Part shown: positions 9,258 to 18,454 of the stretch, one piece after another
Numbering within the stretch: position 1 is the stretch's first letter
Layout: the number at the start of each line of letters is the position of its first letter
DNA from: Sulfitobacter sabulilitoris
GTDB taxonomy: Bacteria; Pseudomonadota; Alphaproteobacteria; Rhodobacterales; Rhodobacteraceae
Direction: 5' to 3'
Assembly: GCF_005887615.1 (NCBI RefSeq)
Contig: NZ_VANS01000001.1
Span: 1,351,415-1,415,414, forward strand
Length of the DNA: 64,000 nt
Notes under the pieces: generated by a model
What the model saw: only the letters and a program-made list of their open reading frames with translations
Database searches by the model: none
What the model was told of the DNA's origin: nothing
Made by a program: the position numbers and the translations under genes

Positions 9258-10018
9258 ACCAGCGCCCCGCTGCGCGGCAGGCGCAACCGCAGCCGTGCGA
9301 TCAGGTCCTCGACCGGCACATCGGCATCGATTGCCAGCTTGCGCAACCCGAAATGGACATGCGCCATGTCCTGATAATAGCTGGTATAGGCGTAATTCGT
9401 GGCCGCCCCCGCAACCGCACCCAGGACCGGAATGGTCTGAGTGGCGAGCTTCTGGCCCAGCACGGTCGCCAGCCGGGGGGCCACGCGCGCGATAATCCCG
9501 TGCACCGCCCGACCGCTCAGCGCCATGCGGGCCGACAGGAACCCCAGGTCGGCACCATCGTCCGACGACAGCGGCCCGGCGGCGGAAAACACCTGCACGC
9601 AGTCGAACTGCACGTTCTGCGCGGAAGGGTCGAAGCCATGCTCGACCGCGACGCCCTGAATGATCCTGAGCAACAGCGTCGTGGTCACGGGCAATTCCGC
9701 CAAAGCGGTCGGCAAGCCCCCCATGCCGCCCGCCGCGCCCATCGCGGTGCCAACGGCGGTGTTGAGCCAGCTTTTCTGATCCGGCACCACGGACCGGCTG
9801 GAATGCGCCGCGCGCATCGCCTGGCCCAGCGCCTTGACGGTCGCGTCCTGCAGGCCGTCGCGCACGCGGGTCGGCAACCGGTCGATCAGGCTGTCGGCGC
9901 GTCCGCCGATCAGGTTCAAAAGGTCGATCCCGACCCCGCCCGCCTGTGCGTAGCGCGCCGCGATATCATCCAGTGTGGCGTCCACGTCCACGGGTGTCGC
10001 GATCTCAAGCTCGTGCAT
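9254..10018 (-). CDS. EcsC family protein
   Basis: A 254-residue protein that matches the EcsC family in length and pattern: a long alpha-helical N-terminus, then a glycine/alanine-rich hydrophobic stretch (VGTAMGAAGGMGGLPTAL) and LPVTTTLLLRIIQGVA, and a second hydrophobic segment (IPVLGAVAGAATNYAYT). Homologues are named after Bacillus EcsC, but a biochemical function is not established. It is monocistronic in appearance and convergent with modC. Confidence 0.85.
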   Translation of the reverse strand: MHELEIATPVDVDATLDDIAARYAQAGGVGIDLLNLIGGRADSLIDRLPTRVRDGLQDATVKALGQAMRAAHSSRSVVPDQKSWLNTAVGTAMGAAGGMGGLPTALAELPVTTTLLLRIIQGVAVEHGFDPSAQNVQFDCVQVFSAAGPLSSDDGADLGFLSARMALSGRAVHGIIARVAPRLATVLGQKLATQTIPVLGAVAGAATNYAYTSYYQDMAHVHFGLRKLAIDADVPVEDLIARLRLRLPRSGALV

Positions 10019-10070
10019 GTCGTTCCCCTTGCCGGCGCTGCTGCATTAAGTGGGCACAGCACGACGGAAA

Positions 10071-10589
10071 TCAATGCGCCGGCGTGCCGTCCGGCAAGGC
10101 GGCGGCGGACCAGCGCGTGACCGCGCCGCGCACCCCGTCCCAGCCGCCGGGCACCAGCGGCTGCCCCAAGACCCTGTCGGGATTTGTCGGCGGCGGCATC
10201 TCGATCTCGTTCAGGCGCACAAATCCAAAGCGCGCATAGTAAGGCGCATCGCCCACCAGCATGACCCGGTGCCAGCCCCGCTGCCCGGCGATCCGCAACG
10301 ACTCGCGGATCAGCGTGGCGGCCAGCCCTTCACCCTGCCGCGTAGGGTGCACCGCCACCGGACCGAGCAGCAGCACGGCATGTCCGTCCACCTCCACCGG
10401 CCAATAGCGGATGGCCCCGGCCAGAATTCCCGCGGGATCGCGGGCGACAAGGCTCAGCGCGGCCACCGGGCGGATCCCCTCGCGCAGCCGGTAGGACGAC
10501 AGCGCCTCGCGACCGGGCGCAAAGCACAGATCATAGAGCGCCTCGACCTCCCAATGGTCGGCCTGCGTTTCCGTGATAACATCGTACAT
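10071..10589 (-). CDS. GNAT family N-acetyltransferase (YhbS-like)
   Basis: A 172-residue GNAT. LLGPVAVHPTRQGEGLAATL is the acetyl-CoA-binding segment (motif A; the Q/R-x-x-G-x-G/A pattern reads RQGEGLA), and GDAPYYARFGF is the typical motif-B end of the YhbS group. It should transfer an acetyl group from acetyl-CoA to an amine; the substrate is not predictable. It is divergent from the flavin reductase gene, with about 115 nt between them. Confidence 0.88.
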   Translation of the reverse strand: MYDVITETQADHWEVEALYDLCFAPGREALSSYRLREGIRPVAALSLVARDPAGILAGAIRYWPVEVDGHAVLLLGPVAVHPTRQGEGLAATLIRESLRIAGQRGWHRVMLVGDAPYYARFGFVRLNEIEMPPPTNPDRVLGQPLVPGGWDGVRGAVTRWSAAALPDGTPAH

Positions 10590-10705
10590 TCTGGAATTCT
10601 AATCCGGATCAAGGCGGCCGGTCGCTGGGGCAATCGGGGTTTCGGGTGGCAATGCGCCTAGCATGACGCTACATCCGGAGCAATTCAACAGGAGCCCACA
10701 CGCAT

Positions 10706-11311
10706 ATGTTCTATCGCCCCGAAGACGGCCATGGCCTGCCCCACAACCCTTTCAACGCCATCGTGACGCCCCGCCCCATCGGCTGGATTTCATCGCGCGA
10801 CGCGCAGGGCCGCAACAATCTGGCCCCGTATTCGTTCTTCAATGGCGTGGCCTATACGCCGCCGCAGGTCATGTTTGCCTCGACCGGGGTCAAGGGCGAT
10901 CAGGACAACACCAAGGACAGCGTCGCCAACATCCGCGAAACCGGCGTGTTCTGCGTCAACATCGTGGAATATGCCGCACGCGATGCGATGAATGCCTCCT
11001 CTGCCACGTTGCCCAAGGATGTGGATGAATTCGCCCACGCGGGTCTGACCCCGGCGGAATGCGAAGCGATCGATTGCGCGCGCATCGACGGCGCGCCCGC
11101 ATCGCTGGAATGCAGGATGACCCAGATCGTCAAGATCGAAGGCGACAGCAACTTCGTCGTCTTCGGCGAGGTGGTGGGCGTGCACATGCGCGACGACACG
11201 ATCGTGGACGGGCGCTTTGACATTCGCACGTTCAAGCCCCTGTCGCGGCTTGGCTACCGGGACTACACCCATGTGACCGAGTTGTTCGAACTGATCCGCC
11301 CCGACGACTGA
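10706..11311 (+). CDS. Flavin reductase family protein (FMN-binding)
   Basis: A 201-residue protein of the flavin reductase-like, FMN-binding split-barrel family (DIM6/NTAB type). It begins MFYRPEDGHGLPHNPFNA, followed by VTPRPIGWISS, the conserved flavin-contact segment of this subgroup, and FNGVAYTPPQVMF. A purine-rich site, ACAGGAG, lies a short distance upstream of the ATG. Members supply or use reduced FMN; some act with monooxygenases, but none is adjacent. The next gene encodes another flavoprotein reductase. Confidence 0.88.
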   Translation: MFYRPEDGHGLPHNPFNAIVTPRPIGWISSRDAQGRNNLAPYSFFNGVAYTPPQVMFASTGVKGDQDNTKDSVANIRETGVFCVNIVEYAARDAMNASSATLPKDVDEFAHAGLTPAECEAIDCARIDGAPASLECRMTQIVKIEGDSNFVVFGEVVGVHMRDDTIVDGRFDIRTFKPLSRLGYRDYTHVTELFELIRPDD

Positions 11312-11406
11312 CGCGATGATGCGCGCGCAGGCGTCGCGCCCGCGTTCGCGTTTGCGTTTGATCCCGGTCAAGGCGGTCGGCGCGCGTGCCTGCCAGCGTG
11401 GTCGGC

Positions 11407-12723
11407 ATGAAACCAATAGGTCTGTTCCTTGGTTATCTGGCCGTCGTGGCGGCTCCGCTGGCGCTGGCCTGGGCGTCAGGCACGCCCGCGCGCGGCTTTC
11501 GCGACGAAGTGGCCAGCGGTCTGGGGCTGCTGGCCTTTGCCATGATCCTTGCCGAATTCGTGCTGTCGGGGCGTTTCAGGTCGGTGTCGGGCGGCATCGG
11601 GCTGGATGCGACAATCCGCTTTCACCAGCTGATGGCGCGCGCGGCGCTGGCGGCGGCGCTGCTGCATCCGTTTGCCTACGGCGCGCCCTATGCCCCCGCG
11701 ATCGCAGGGGATATCACCCGCCAGCACACGCTGACCGCCGATTTCAGCCTGCTTGCCACCGGGGTCGTCGCGTTCCTGCTGCTGCCCACCTTCGTGCTGG
11801 GGGCCATCGTGCATCGCCACCTGCCCTATACCTACGAGGCCTGGCGGTGGATGCATGGACTGGGTGCGCTGCTGATCGCGGGGCTGCTGCTGCATCACAG
11901 CGTCTATGCGGGGCGCTATAGCGGACAACCGGCGCTGATGGGCCTATGGGTCGCGCTTGTCGCCGTCGCGGGCGCATCGCTGGCCGTGGTCTATATCGTC
12001 AAGCCACTGGCGCAGTTGCGCCGACCGTGGCGCGTGACCGAAATCAATGCCGAAACGCCCAGCCAATGGCGCGTGCGCATCGCACCCGACGGACATGATG
12101 GCCTGCGCTACCGCGCAGGGCAGTTCGTCTGGCTCAACCTCGGCCACTCGCCGTTTTCCTTGGCCGAACATCCCTTTTCCATCAGTTCGGCCCCGAATGG
12201 CGGCAGCCCCGAGCTTGAATTCCTGATCAAGGAGCTGGGTGATTTCACCTCGCGCATCGGCAGCGTCCCGGTGGGCGCGCGGGCCTATCTGGACGGTCCG
12301 CACGGAACCCTGACGCTGGACCGGGGCGTGGGCGTCGGGCTGATCGCGGGCGGCGTGGGGATTGCACCGCTGATGGGCATTCTGCGCGACCTGCACGCGC
12401 GCGACGATCCGCGTCCCGTGACCTTGATCTATGGCAACCGCACCACCGAAAAGATCGCGTACAGGCAGGAATTGGACAGGCTGGCCGCGGCCGGGCACGT
12501 CACCGTCCTGCATGTCCTGTCAGAGCCACCCCCGCGCTGGGATGGCGCGACGGGATTGGTCGACGCGGCGCTGCTCAGGCAGGCCTTCGATCCCGCTGCG
12601 CTTGCCACGTGGGATTTCGTGATCTGCGGCCCGCCCCCCATGATGACGGGCGTGCAACACGCCCTGATGGCGCGCGGCGTCACGTCAGACCGAATCAGAT
12701 GCGAAAGGTTCCAATATGACTGA
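11407..12723 (+). CDS. Ferric reductase-like transmembrane flavoprotein (ferredoxin reductase family)
   Basis: A 438-residue protein. Residues 1-200 carry about six membrane helices, with paired histidines suited to b-type heme (FHQLMARAALAAALLHP and HHSVYAGRYSG). A cytoplasmic FAD/NAD(P)H reductase module follows: EHPFSISSAP (flavin binding), GGVGIAPLMGIL (pyridine nucleotide) and CGPPPMM near the C-terminus. This is the NOX/ferric-reductase-like architecture, which moves electrons from NAD(P)H across the membrane; the acceptor is unknown. I chose the ATG at 11407 over a GTG at 11386 because it begins directly at the first membrane helix. Confidence 0.85.
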   Translation: MKPIGLFLGYLAVVAAPLALAWASGTPARGFRDEVASGLGLLAFAMILAEFVLSGRFRSVSGGIGLDATIRFHQLMARAALAAALLHPFAYGAPYAPAIAGDITRQHTLTADFSLLATGVVAFLLLPTFVLGAIVHRHLPYTYEAWRWMHGLGALLIAGLLLHHSVYAGRYSGQPALMGLWVALVAVAGASLAVVYIVKPLAQLRRPWRVTEINAETPSQWRVRIAPDGHDGLRYRAGQFVWLNLGHSPFSLAEHPFSISSAPNGGSPELEFLIKELGDFTSRIGSVPVGARAYLDGPHGTLTLDRGVGVGLIAGGVGIAPLMGILRDLHARDDPRPVTLIYGNRTTEKIAYRQELDRLAAAGHVTVLHVLSEPPPRWDGATGLVDAALLRQAFDPAALATWDFVICGPPPMMTGVQHALMARGVTSDRIRCERFQYD

Positions 12724-12823
12724 CCCCTTTGCGCGCATGACAAAAGGCGAGAGAGTGCGCGCCGCGGCCTGGTCCGCGGGCCTTCTGCTCACCCTTTGCG
12801 TGATCGCATTCGCGCTGCGCTGA
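12716..12823 (+). CDS. Small single-pass membrane protein (35 aa)
   Basis: A 35-codon ORF whose ATG overlaps the end of the ferric-reductase-like gene by 8 nt, which suggests translational coupling. The product starts MTDPFARMTKGERVRAAAW and continues into one hydrophobic helix of about 16 residues ending ALR. It has a charged N-terminal stretch, then a membrane span, like many small membrane-complex subunits. No family is recognised. A chance ORF is possible, but the overlap, the frame and the amphipathic-then-hydrophobic layout support it. Confidence 0.5.
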   Translation: MTDPFARMTKGERVRAAAWSAGLLLTLCVIAFALR

Positions 12824-12829
12824 GGGGGC

Positions 12830-14461
12830 CTAGTGCCCGCCGCCCAGCACCCCGGTGCGCACCTGGTAGTTGACCGCCAGCGCGTAATCGGGGTCATCGT
12901 CGCTGTCGACCATGAGGTGCCCCGCCTTGGTCAGCAGGCGGTGGCAGTCGCGGCTCAGGTGGCGCAACTGGATCCGCTTGCCCAGGTCCTCGTACTTGCC
13001 CGCCACCGTCTCGATCGCCTGGAGCGCGGATTGGTCAACCACCCGGCTGTCGGCGAAATCGACGATCACCTCGCTGGGGTCGCCCGCCACGTCGAACATC
13101 TCGAGGAAGCCGTCACTGGAGCCGAAGAACAGCGGCCCCTGAACCTGGTAGACGCGCGCGCCCTCGGGCGTGATGTAGGTCTTGGCGTGGATCCGGCGCG
13201 CGTTGTTCCACGCATAGGCCAGCGCGCTGACGATCACACCGACGACCACGGCCATCGCCAGATCGGCATAGACGGTCACGACCGTGACCAGAAGGATCAC
13301 GAAGGCATCCGTCAGCGGCACCTTGCGCAGGATCGTCAGGCTGTTCCACGCGAAGGTGCCGATCACGACCATGAACATCACCCCTACCAACGCCGCCAGC
13401 GGGATGAGTTCGATGATGCCCGAGGCGAACAGGATGAACAGCAGCAGGAACACCGCCGCCGCGATGCCCGCCACCCGCGTGCGCCCGCCCGATTTCACGT
13501 TGATCATCGACTGTCCGATCATCGCGCAGCCACCCATGCCGCCGAAAAAGCCGGTGACGGTGTTGGCGACGCCCTGCGCGATGCATTCCTGGCTGGCGCC
13601 GCCGCGCTTGCCGGTGATGTCGCCCACAAGGCTCAGTGTCAGCAGGCTTTCGATCAGGCCGATCGCGGCGAGGATGATGGAATAGGGCAGGATGATCTGG
13701 AATGTCTCCCAGGTCAGGGGCACCATGGGGATGTGCCAGTCGGGCAGACCGCCCTTGATCGACGCCAGATCGCCCACGCGCGGCACATCGAGCCCGAAGA
13801 CGATCACGATCGCCGCCACGATGCCGATGCCCGCCAACGGCGCGGGCACGATGCGCGTGATCCGCGGCGTGACCCAGATGATCGCCATCGTCAGCGCCAC
13901 CAGCGCCAGCATCAACGCCAGCGGCCCGCCGGACAGCCATTCACCGCCGCCCATGCCGTGCCCGGTATTCTGGATCGTGCCGGGCACCTTGAACTGGCTC
14001 ATCTGCGCCAGGAAAATCACGATGGCCAGACCGTTGACAAAACCCAGCATCACCGGATGCGGCACCAGCCGCATGAACTTGCCCCACTGCATGACGCCCG
14101 CGAAGATCTGCAACAGCCCCATCAGAACAACCGTGGCGAACAGATATTCCACGCCGTGTTCCGCCACCAGCGCCACCATCACGACCGCCAGCGCGCCCGT
14201 CGCGCCCGAAATCATGCCGGGCCGCCCGCCAATGAGCGCAGTGATCAACCCCACGATGAAGGCCGCATAAAGCCCCACCAGCGGATTCACCCCCGCGACA
14301 AAGGCAAAGGCCACGGCCTCGGGCACCAGCGCCAGCGCGACCGTGAGGCCCGACAAAAGCTCGATCCGCATGCGCGCCAGGCTGAATCCGTCGTCTTGCA
14401 GCCAGCGCAGATCGGTGACGTTCAGATTTTTGGTGAAGCTGGTGAAGCTGGTGCGAAGCAT
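12830..14461 (-). CDS. SulP family inorganic anion transporter with STAS domain
   Basis: A 543-residue SulP transporter. VALALVPEAVAFAFVAGV, followed by PLVGLYAAFIVGLI, is the conserved N-terminal helix pair, and about 10-12 hydrophobic segments follow. A cytoplasmic STAS domain starts near residue 420, with FADSRVVDQSALQAIE as its core. Substrates of this family include sulfate, bicarbonate and dicarboxylates; sequence alone does not decide. I chose the ATG at 14461 because the preceding in-frame codons give a low-complexity Arg/Ser-rich peptide. It is divergent from the beta-helix membrane protein gene. Confidence 0.9.
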   Translation of the reverse strand: MLRTSFTSFTKNLNVTDLRWLQDDGFSLARMRIELLSGLTVALALVPEAVAFAFVAGVNPLVGLYAAFIVGLITALIGGRPGMISGATGALAVVMVALVAEHGVEYLFATVVLMGLLQIFAGVMQWGKFMRLVPHPVMLGFVNGLAIVIFLAQMSQFKVPGTIQNTGHGMGGGEWLSGGPLALMLALVALTMAIIWVTPRITRIVPAPLAGIGIVAAIVIVFGLDVPRVGDLASIKGGLPDWHIPMVPLTWETFQIILPYSIILAAIGLIESLLTLSLVGDITGKRGGASQECIAQGVANTVTGFFGGMGGCAMIGQSMINVKSGGRTRVAGIAAAVFLLLFILFASGIIELIPLAALVGVMFMVVIGTFAWNSLTILRKVPLTDAFVILLVTVVTVYADLAMAVVVGVIVSALAYAWNNARRIHAKTYITPEGARVYQVQGPLFFGSSDGFLEMFDVAGDPSEVIVDFADSRVVDQSALQAIETVAGKYEDLGKRIQLRHLSRDCHRLLTKAGHLMVDSDDDPDYALAVNYQVRTGVLGGGH

Positions 14462-14663
14462 ATCTTGTCCCGATCGATCAGATGAGAAACCGGCACGCGC
14501 GGTCGCGGGTCGGTCGGTTGTCGCGTCCCTAGACCGTTTTTGCCCCAAGCGAAACCCGCCTGCGGTCTTTTGACCGATACCGCGACCGTCCGGCGGGCTG
14601 TCGGGCAAGATCCTGTCGCGAAAGTCCGGTCCATGCTACCATCGGTTGATCACGGAGACTGCG

Positions 14664-16232
14664 ATGCCTATCATCACGCGCTGGCAGGATATCGAGAGCT
14701 TGGGCGGCTCTGCCTGGCTCACCGGAGCCGAAGCCGCCCTGCTGGCCGACTGTCAGGCCGGTCGGGAATGTGTCCTGCCGTATTTGCAGCCTATGTTCAT
14801 GGGACCGCCCGCGCCGGACCAGGCGATCCGGGCCGAGGTTTTGCGTTACGCCATTGCAGGCGGATGCGACCGGTGCAGGGTTCAGGCGCGGGGGGTCGCC
14901 GTGAGGGGCGCGCGCGTGCTGGGAGACCTGGACCTCGGCTTTCTGACCGGACATGGCGCGACCGTCTTGCGGAAATGCGTCTTCGACGGCCCCTTTGTCG
15001 CGACCCGCGCGCAATTCAAGACGCTTGTCGTCGATGCCAGCCGCTTCCGAAGCCTCGACCTCGAAGGCGCGACGATCAGGGGCGACGGGATGTTCCGCAA
15101 GATCGAATGCACCGGGATCGCGACGCTGTCCGGGGCCGTGATCGACGGAGAGTTCGACTGCTTTGCCGCCAGGTTCATGCGGGACGCGGGCCATGCCTTG
15201 AACGCCAGCCGCATCACCGTCGGCGACAGCGTGACGCTCGCGAACCTGGAGGCACGTGCCTGCGTTTCGTTTCTCGGTGCTGAGATCGGTGGAAATCTCG
15301 ATTGCCGCGGTGCGCAATTCAAAGCGCGCGGACAGGATCAAAAGGCCTTCGACGCATACAGGGTCCACGTGGCGCATGCCTTATTGTGGGGAGACATCGA
15401 TCCGCCGTCCGCCCAGGTCGATCTGCGGTCCGCCCATGTCGGAGACCTGTCCGACGACCTGAAAAGCTGGCCGTCCGGCGGCGGCCTGTTTCTCGACGGC
15501 TTCACATACCAGCGCATCAGCGCCGCACCCACCGATGCCAGATCCCGGATCGACTGGCTTGGGCGGGGATGCACCTTCGAGGGGGTCTTCTGTCCGCAGC
15601 CCTTCACCTATCTGGCCACCGTTCTGCGCGAGATGGGTCACGACGCCGATGCGCGCGCCGTTCTGTCAAAACGCGAATTCCTGCTGAAACAGGCCTATCG
15701 GCGAAAGATCATGACCGCCGATGGCCGCTCGGGCCGCAACTACGGCGTCTGGATTGGCGCGGACATCCTGGCTTTCGTGCACTGGGTCTTTGCCGATCTT
15801 CTGCTGCGCTGGGTCGTCGGATACGGACACCATCCGTTCCGCAGCCTCATCGTTTTGGTTTTGCTGATCATGGCGGCCACGATCCCTGCGCATTATGCCT
15901 ACGAAGAAGGCTCCTTTGCCCCCAATTCCGGCCCGATCCTCGCTTCGGCGGACTGGCAGGACCATGCCGGCCGGTCCGGCAACCCGGCCGCGCAGTGGTC
16001 ATCGCCCGGTGCACCGGGACAGGATTGGGAGAGCTTCAACCGCTATGCCTATGCCGCCGATCTGGTGATCCCGATCGTCGATCTGGGACAGACCGCCGCC
16101 TGGGCGCCCTCGACCTCGCGGGGGCCCTGGGGGTGGCATCTTTGGTGGCTGCGCTGGGTCTTTGTCGGCATGGGCTGGGTCGTGACCGCGCTCGGGGCGG
16201 CGGCGATCACCGGAATCATCCGGCGCGACTGA
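14664..16232 (+). CDS. Uncharacterised membrane protein with pentapeptide/beta-helix-like repeats
   Basis: A 522-residue protein I cannot assign to a defined function. Residues 70-260 show repeated rungs of about 20 residues with regularly spaced Ala, Leu, Asp and Phe (for example GDLDLGF, RSLDLEGATIRGDGMF, GNLDCRGAQF), which suggests a right-handed beta-helix related to pentapeptide repeats. The last 170 residues hold about three membrane helices separated by a loop containing DLVIPIVDLGQTAAW. Similar proteins are, from memory, sometimes labelled membrane-associated oxidoreductase, but I see no cofactor-binding motif. The ATG at 14664 has GGAG eight bases upstream. Confidence 0.75.
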   Translation: MPIITRWQDIESLGGSAWLTGAEAALLADCQAGRECVLPYLQPMFMGPPAPDQAIRAEVLRYAIAGGCDRCRVQARGVAVRGARVLGDLDLGFLTGHGATVLRKCVFDGPFVATRAQFKTLVVDASRFRSLDLEGATIRGDGMFRKIECTGIATLSGAVIDGEFDCFAARFMRDAGHALNASRITVGDSVTLANLEARACVSFLGAEIGGNLDCRGAQFKARGQDQKAFDAYRVHVAHALLWGDIDPPSAQVDLRSAHVGDLSDDLKSWPSGGGLFLDGFTYQRISAAPTDARSRIDWLGRGCTFEGVFCPQPFTYLATVLREMGHDADARAVLSKREFLLKQAYRRKIMTADGRSGRNYGVWIGADILAFVHWVFADLLLRWVVGYGHHPFRSLIVLVLLIMAATIPAHYAYEEGSFAPNSGPILASADWQDHAGRSGNPAAQWSSPGAPGQDWESFNRYAYAADLVIPIVDLGQTAAWAPSTSRGPWGWHLWWLRWVFVGMGWVVTALGAAAITGIIRRD

Positions 16233-16331
16233 CCGTCACGCTCACCGCGCGTCTTGACTTGCGCTTCGCCGCCGATCCCGCCACGATCCGGCAAAATCGG
16301 AACAGGCGCGCGACCACGGGGCAAGACATTC

Positions 16332-17204
16332 ATGACACACACCAAGATAGCGATCATCGGCGGATCGGGCATTTATGACATCGACGGGCTTCAGGGCGCG
16401 GAATGGACCACGGTGGACAGCCCCTGGGGCGCGCCCTCGGACGCGATCCTGTCCGGCACGCTGGGCGGGGTCGAGATGGCCTTTCTGCCGCGTCACGGGC
16501 GCGGCCACGTGCACAGCCCCTCCACCGTGCCCTACCGCGCCAACATCGACGCGCTCAAGCGGCTGGGCGTGACCGACGTGATTTCCGTCTCGGCCTGCGG
16601 ATCGTTCCGCGAGGCGATGGCGCCAGGCGATTTCGTCATCGTGGACCAGTTCATCGACCGCACCATCGCACGCGAGAAATCGTTTTTCGGCAGTGGCTGC
16701 GTGGCACATGTGTCGGTGGCGCACCCGACCTGCCCGCGCCTTGGCGACGCCTGCGAGGCTGCGGCGCGGGACGCGGGGATCACCGTGCACCGCGGCGGCA
16801 CCTACCTCGCGATGGAGGGTCCGCAGTTCAGCACGCTGGCGGAATCCAGGATGTACCGGGAAAGCTGGGGCGCGGATGTGATCGGCATGACAAACATGCC
16901 CGAGGCCAAGCTCGCCCGCGAGGCGGAGCTCTGCTATGCCTCCGTCGCGATGATCACCGATTACGACAGCTGGCACCCCGATCACGGCGAGGTGGACGTG
17001 AGCGAGATCATCAAGACCCTGATGGGCAACGCCGACAAGGGCCGCGATCTGGTCAAACGCCTGCCCGCGCTGCTGGGCGCGGATCGCGCGCCCTGCCCGC
17101 ATGGCTGCGACCGGGCGCTGGAATACGCGATCCTGACCCGGCCAGAGGCCCGCGATCCGGAATTGATGGCAAAGCTGGACGCCGTGGCGGGGCGGCTGCT
17201 GTGA
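16332..17204 (+). CDS. mtnP: S-methyl-5'-thioadenosine phosphorylase
   Basis: A 290-residue trimeric-type nucleoside phosphorylase. IIGGSGIYD is at residues 8-16; LPRHGRGH binds phosphate, YLAMEGPQFST binds the nucleoside, and MTNMPEAKLAREAE is the purine pocket segment of MTA phosphorylases. It cleaves methylthioadenosine, the by-product of polyamine and homoserine-lactone synthesis, to adenine and methylthioribose-1-phosphate. apt lies two genes downstream and would recycle the adenine. The ATG at 16332 gives the canonical N-terminus; upstream in-frame codons are shadow sequence. Confidence 0.93.
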   Translation: MTHTKIAIIGGSGIYDIDGLQGAEWTTVDSPWGAPSDAILSGTLGGVEMAFLPRHGRGHVHSPSTVPYRANIDALKRLGVTDVISVSACGSFREAMAPGDFVIVDQFIDRTIAREKSFFGSGCVAHVSVAHPTCPRLGDACEAAARDAGITVHRGGTYLAMEGPQFSTLAESRMYRESWGADVIGMTNMPEAKLAREAELCYASVAMITDYDSWHPDHGEVDVSEIIKTLMGNADKGRDLVKRLPALLGADRAPCPHGCDRALEYAILTRPEARDPELMAKLDAVAGRLL

Positions 17205-17252
17205 TCCGCGCGGGCCACCGGGTTGCCGCCCCTCACGCCCGCGCGGTGCACC

Positions 17253-17882
17253 ATGCCGATTGACCTTTGGCTGACTTTCGTGGCGGCCACTGCGGCGCTG
17301 CTGCTGATCCCCGGCCCCACCGTGCTGCTGGTACTCGGCTATGCGCTCTCCAAAGGGCGGTCGGTGGCGCTCGCCTCGGCCGCCGGGGTCGCCCTGGGCG
17401 ATCTGATCGCGATGACGGCGTCGCTGGCGGGACTGGGCGCGCTGGTGCTGGCATCGGCCACGCTCTTTACCGCGCTGAAGTGGATCGGGGCGGCCTATCT
17501 CGTCTGGCTCGGGGTCAGACTCATGCGCTCCGCGCCCGCCGCGGACGGGCCGGCCGTTGCCGTGGCGGAGATCTCGCCGCGCGGGGTCTTTGCCCACGCC
17601 ACCGCCGTGACGGCGCTCAATCCCAAATCCATCGCGTTCTTCATCGCCTTTGTGCCGCAATTCGTGCGCCCCGACGCGGCGCTGTTGCCGCAGTTCGCCA
17701 TCCTGATCGCCACCTTCGTGGGCCTTGCGGCGCTCAACGCGCTGGCCTATGCCCTTTTGGCCGACCGCCTGCGCCGGATCATCGCCCGGCCCGGCATCAT
17801 CACATGGATCACCCGCGCCGGCGGGGCCGCCCTTGTGGCAATGGGGCTTGCTACTGCCACACTGCGCCGCACAACCGCTTGA
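17253..17882 (+). CDS. LysE family translocator
   Basis: A 209-residue inner-membrane protein with about six helices. The family hallmark [18 protein letters not shown] lies near residue 25, and [15 protein letters not shown] lies near residue 125. LysE/RhtB proteins export amino acids or related small molecules. It sits between mtnP and apt, with 48 nt from the first and 8 nt to the second, so it is probably cotranscribed with both. A link to methylthioadenosine or purine metabolism is only suggested by this position. Confidence 0.9.
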   Translation: MPIDLWLTFVAATAALLLIPGPTVLLVLGYALSKGRSVALASAAGVALGDLIAMTASLAGLGALVLASATLFTALKWIGAAYLVWLGVRLMRSAPAADGPAVAVAEISPRGVFAHATAVTALNPKSIAFFIAFVPQFVRPDAALLPQFAILIATFVGLAALNALAYALLADRLRRIIARPGIITWITRAGGAALVAMGLATATLRRTTA

Positions 17883-17890
17883 GGACAGGC

Positions 17891-18421
17891 ATGAAAACCG
17901 TTCAGGACTATATCCGCACCATCGTCGATTTCCCCCACGAAGGGATCATGTTTCGCGATGTGACCACGCTCTTTGCCGATCCGCGCGGGTTCCGCATGGC
18001 CATCGACCAGATGCTGCATCCCTATGCGGGCCTGCGCATTGACAAGGTGGTGGGGCTCGAGGCGCGCGGCTTCATCCTTGGCGGGGCGATCGCGCATCAG
18101 CTCAGCGTCGGCTTCGTGCCGATCCGCAAGAAGGGCAAGCTGCCCGGGCGCACGATCAGCCAAGACTACAAACTGGAATACGGCGAGGCGATCGTCGAGG
18201 TGCACGACGACGCGATCAAGCCCGGCGAAAAGATCCTGGTGGTCGATGACCTGCTGGCCACCGGTGGCACCGCCGAGGCCGGTATCAAGCTGATCGAACG
18301 GCTGGGCGGTGAAATCGTGTCGTGTTCGTTCATCATCGACCTGCCCGATCTGGGCGGGCGCAAGCGGCTGGAAGCGCTCGGGATGGATGTGCAGGCCCTC
18401 TGCGCCTTCGAGGGCGAATGA
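17891..18421 (+). CDS. apt: Adenine phosphoribosyltransferase
   Basis: A 176-residue enzyme that converts adenine and PRPP to [18 protein letters not shown] near the N-terminus and [15 protein letters not shown], the PRPP-binding loop, are diagnostic. GGAC lies just before the ATG at 17891. It follows mtnP and a LysE-type gene on the same strand. This arrangement fits recycling of the adenine released from methylthioadenosine. Confidence 0.96.
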   Translation: MKTVQDYIRTIVDFPHEGIMFRDVTTLFADPRGFRMAIDQMLHPYAGLRIDKVVGLEARGFILGGAIAHQLSVGFVPIRKKGKLPGRTISQDYKLEYGEAIVEVHDDAIKPGEKILVVDDLLATGGTAEAGIKLIERLGGEIVSCSFIIDLPDLGGRKRLEALGMDVQALCAFEGE

Positions 18422-18454
18422 CCCGCTGGCCCCGCTGCCCCCCGCCGCGCGGTG

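Noticed and set aside
12833-14485. 550-codon plus-strand frame opposite the SulP gene
   Set aside because: His/Asp/Arg-rich shadow of a certain transporter gene.
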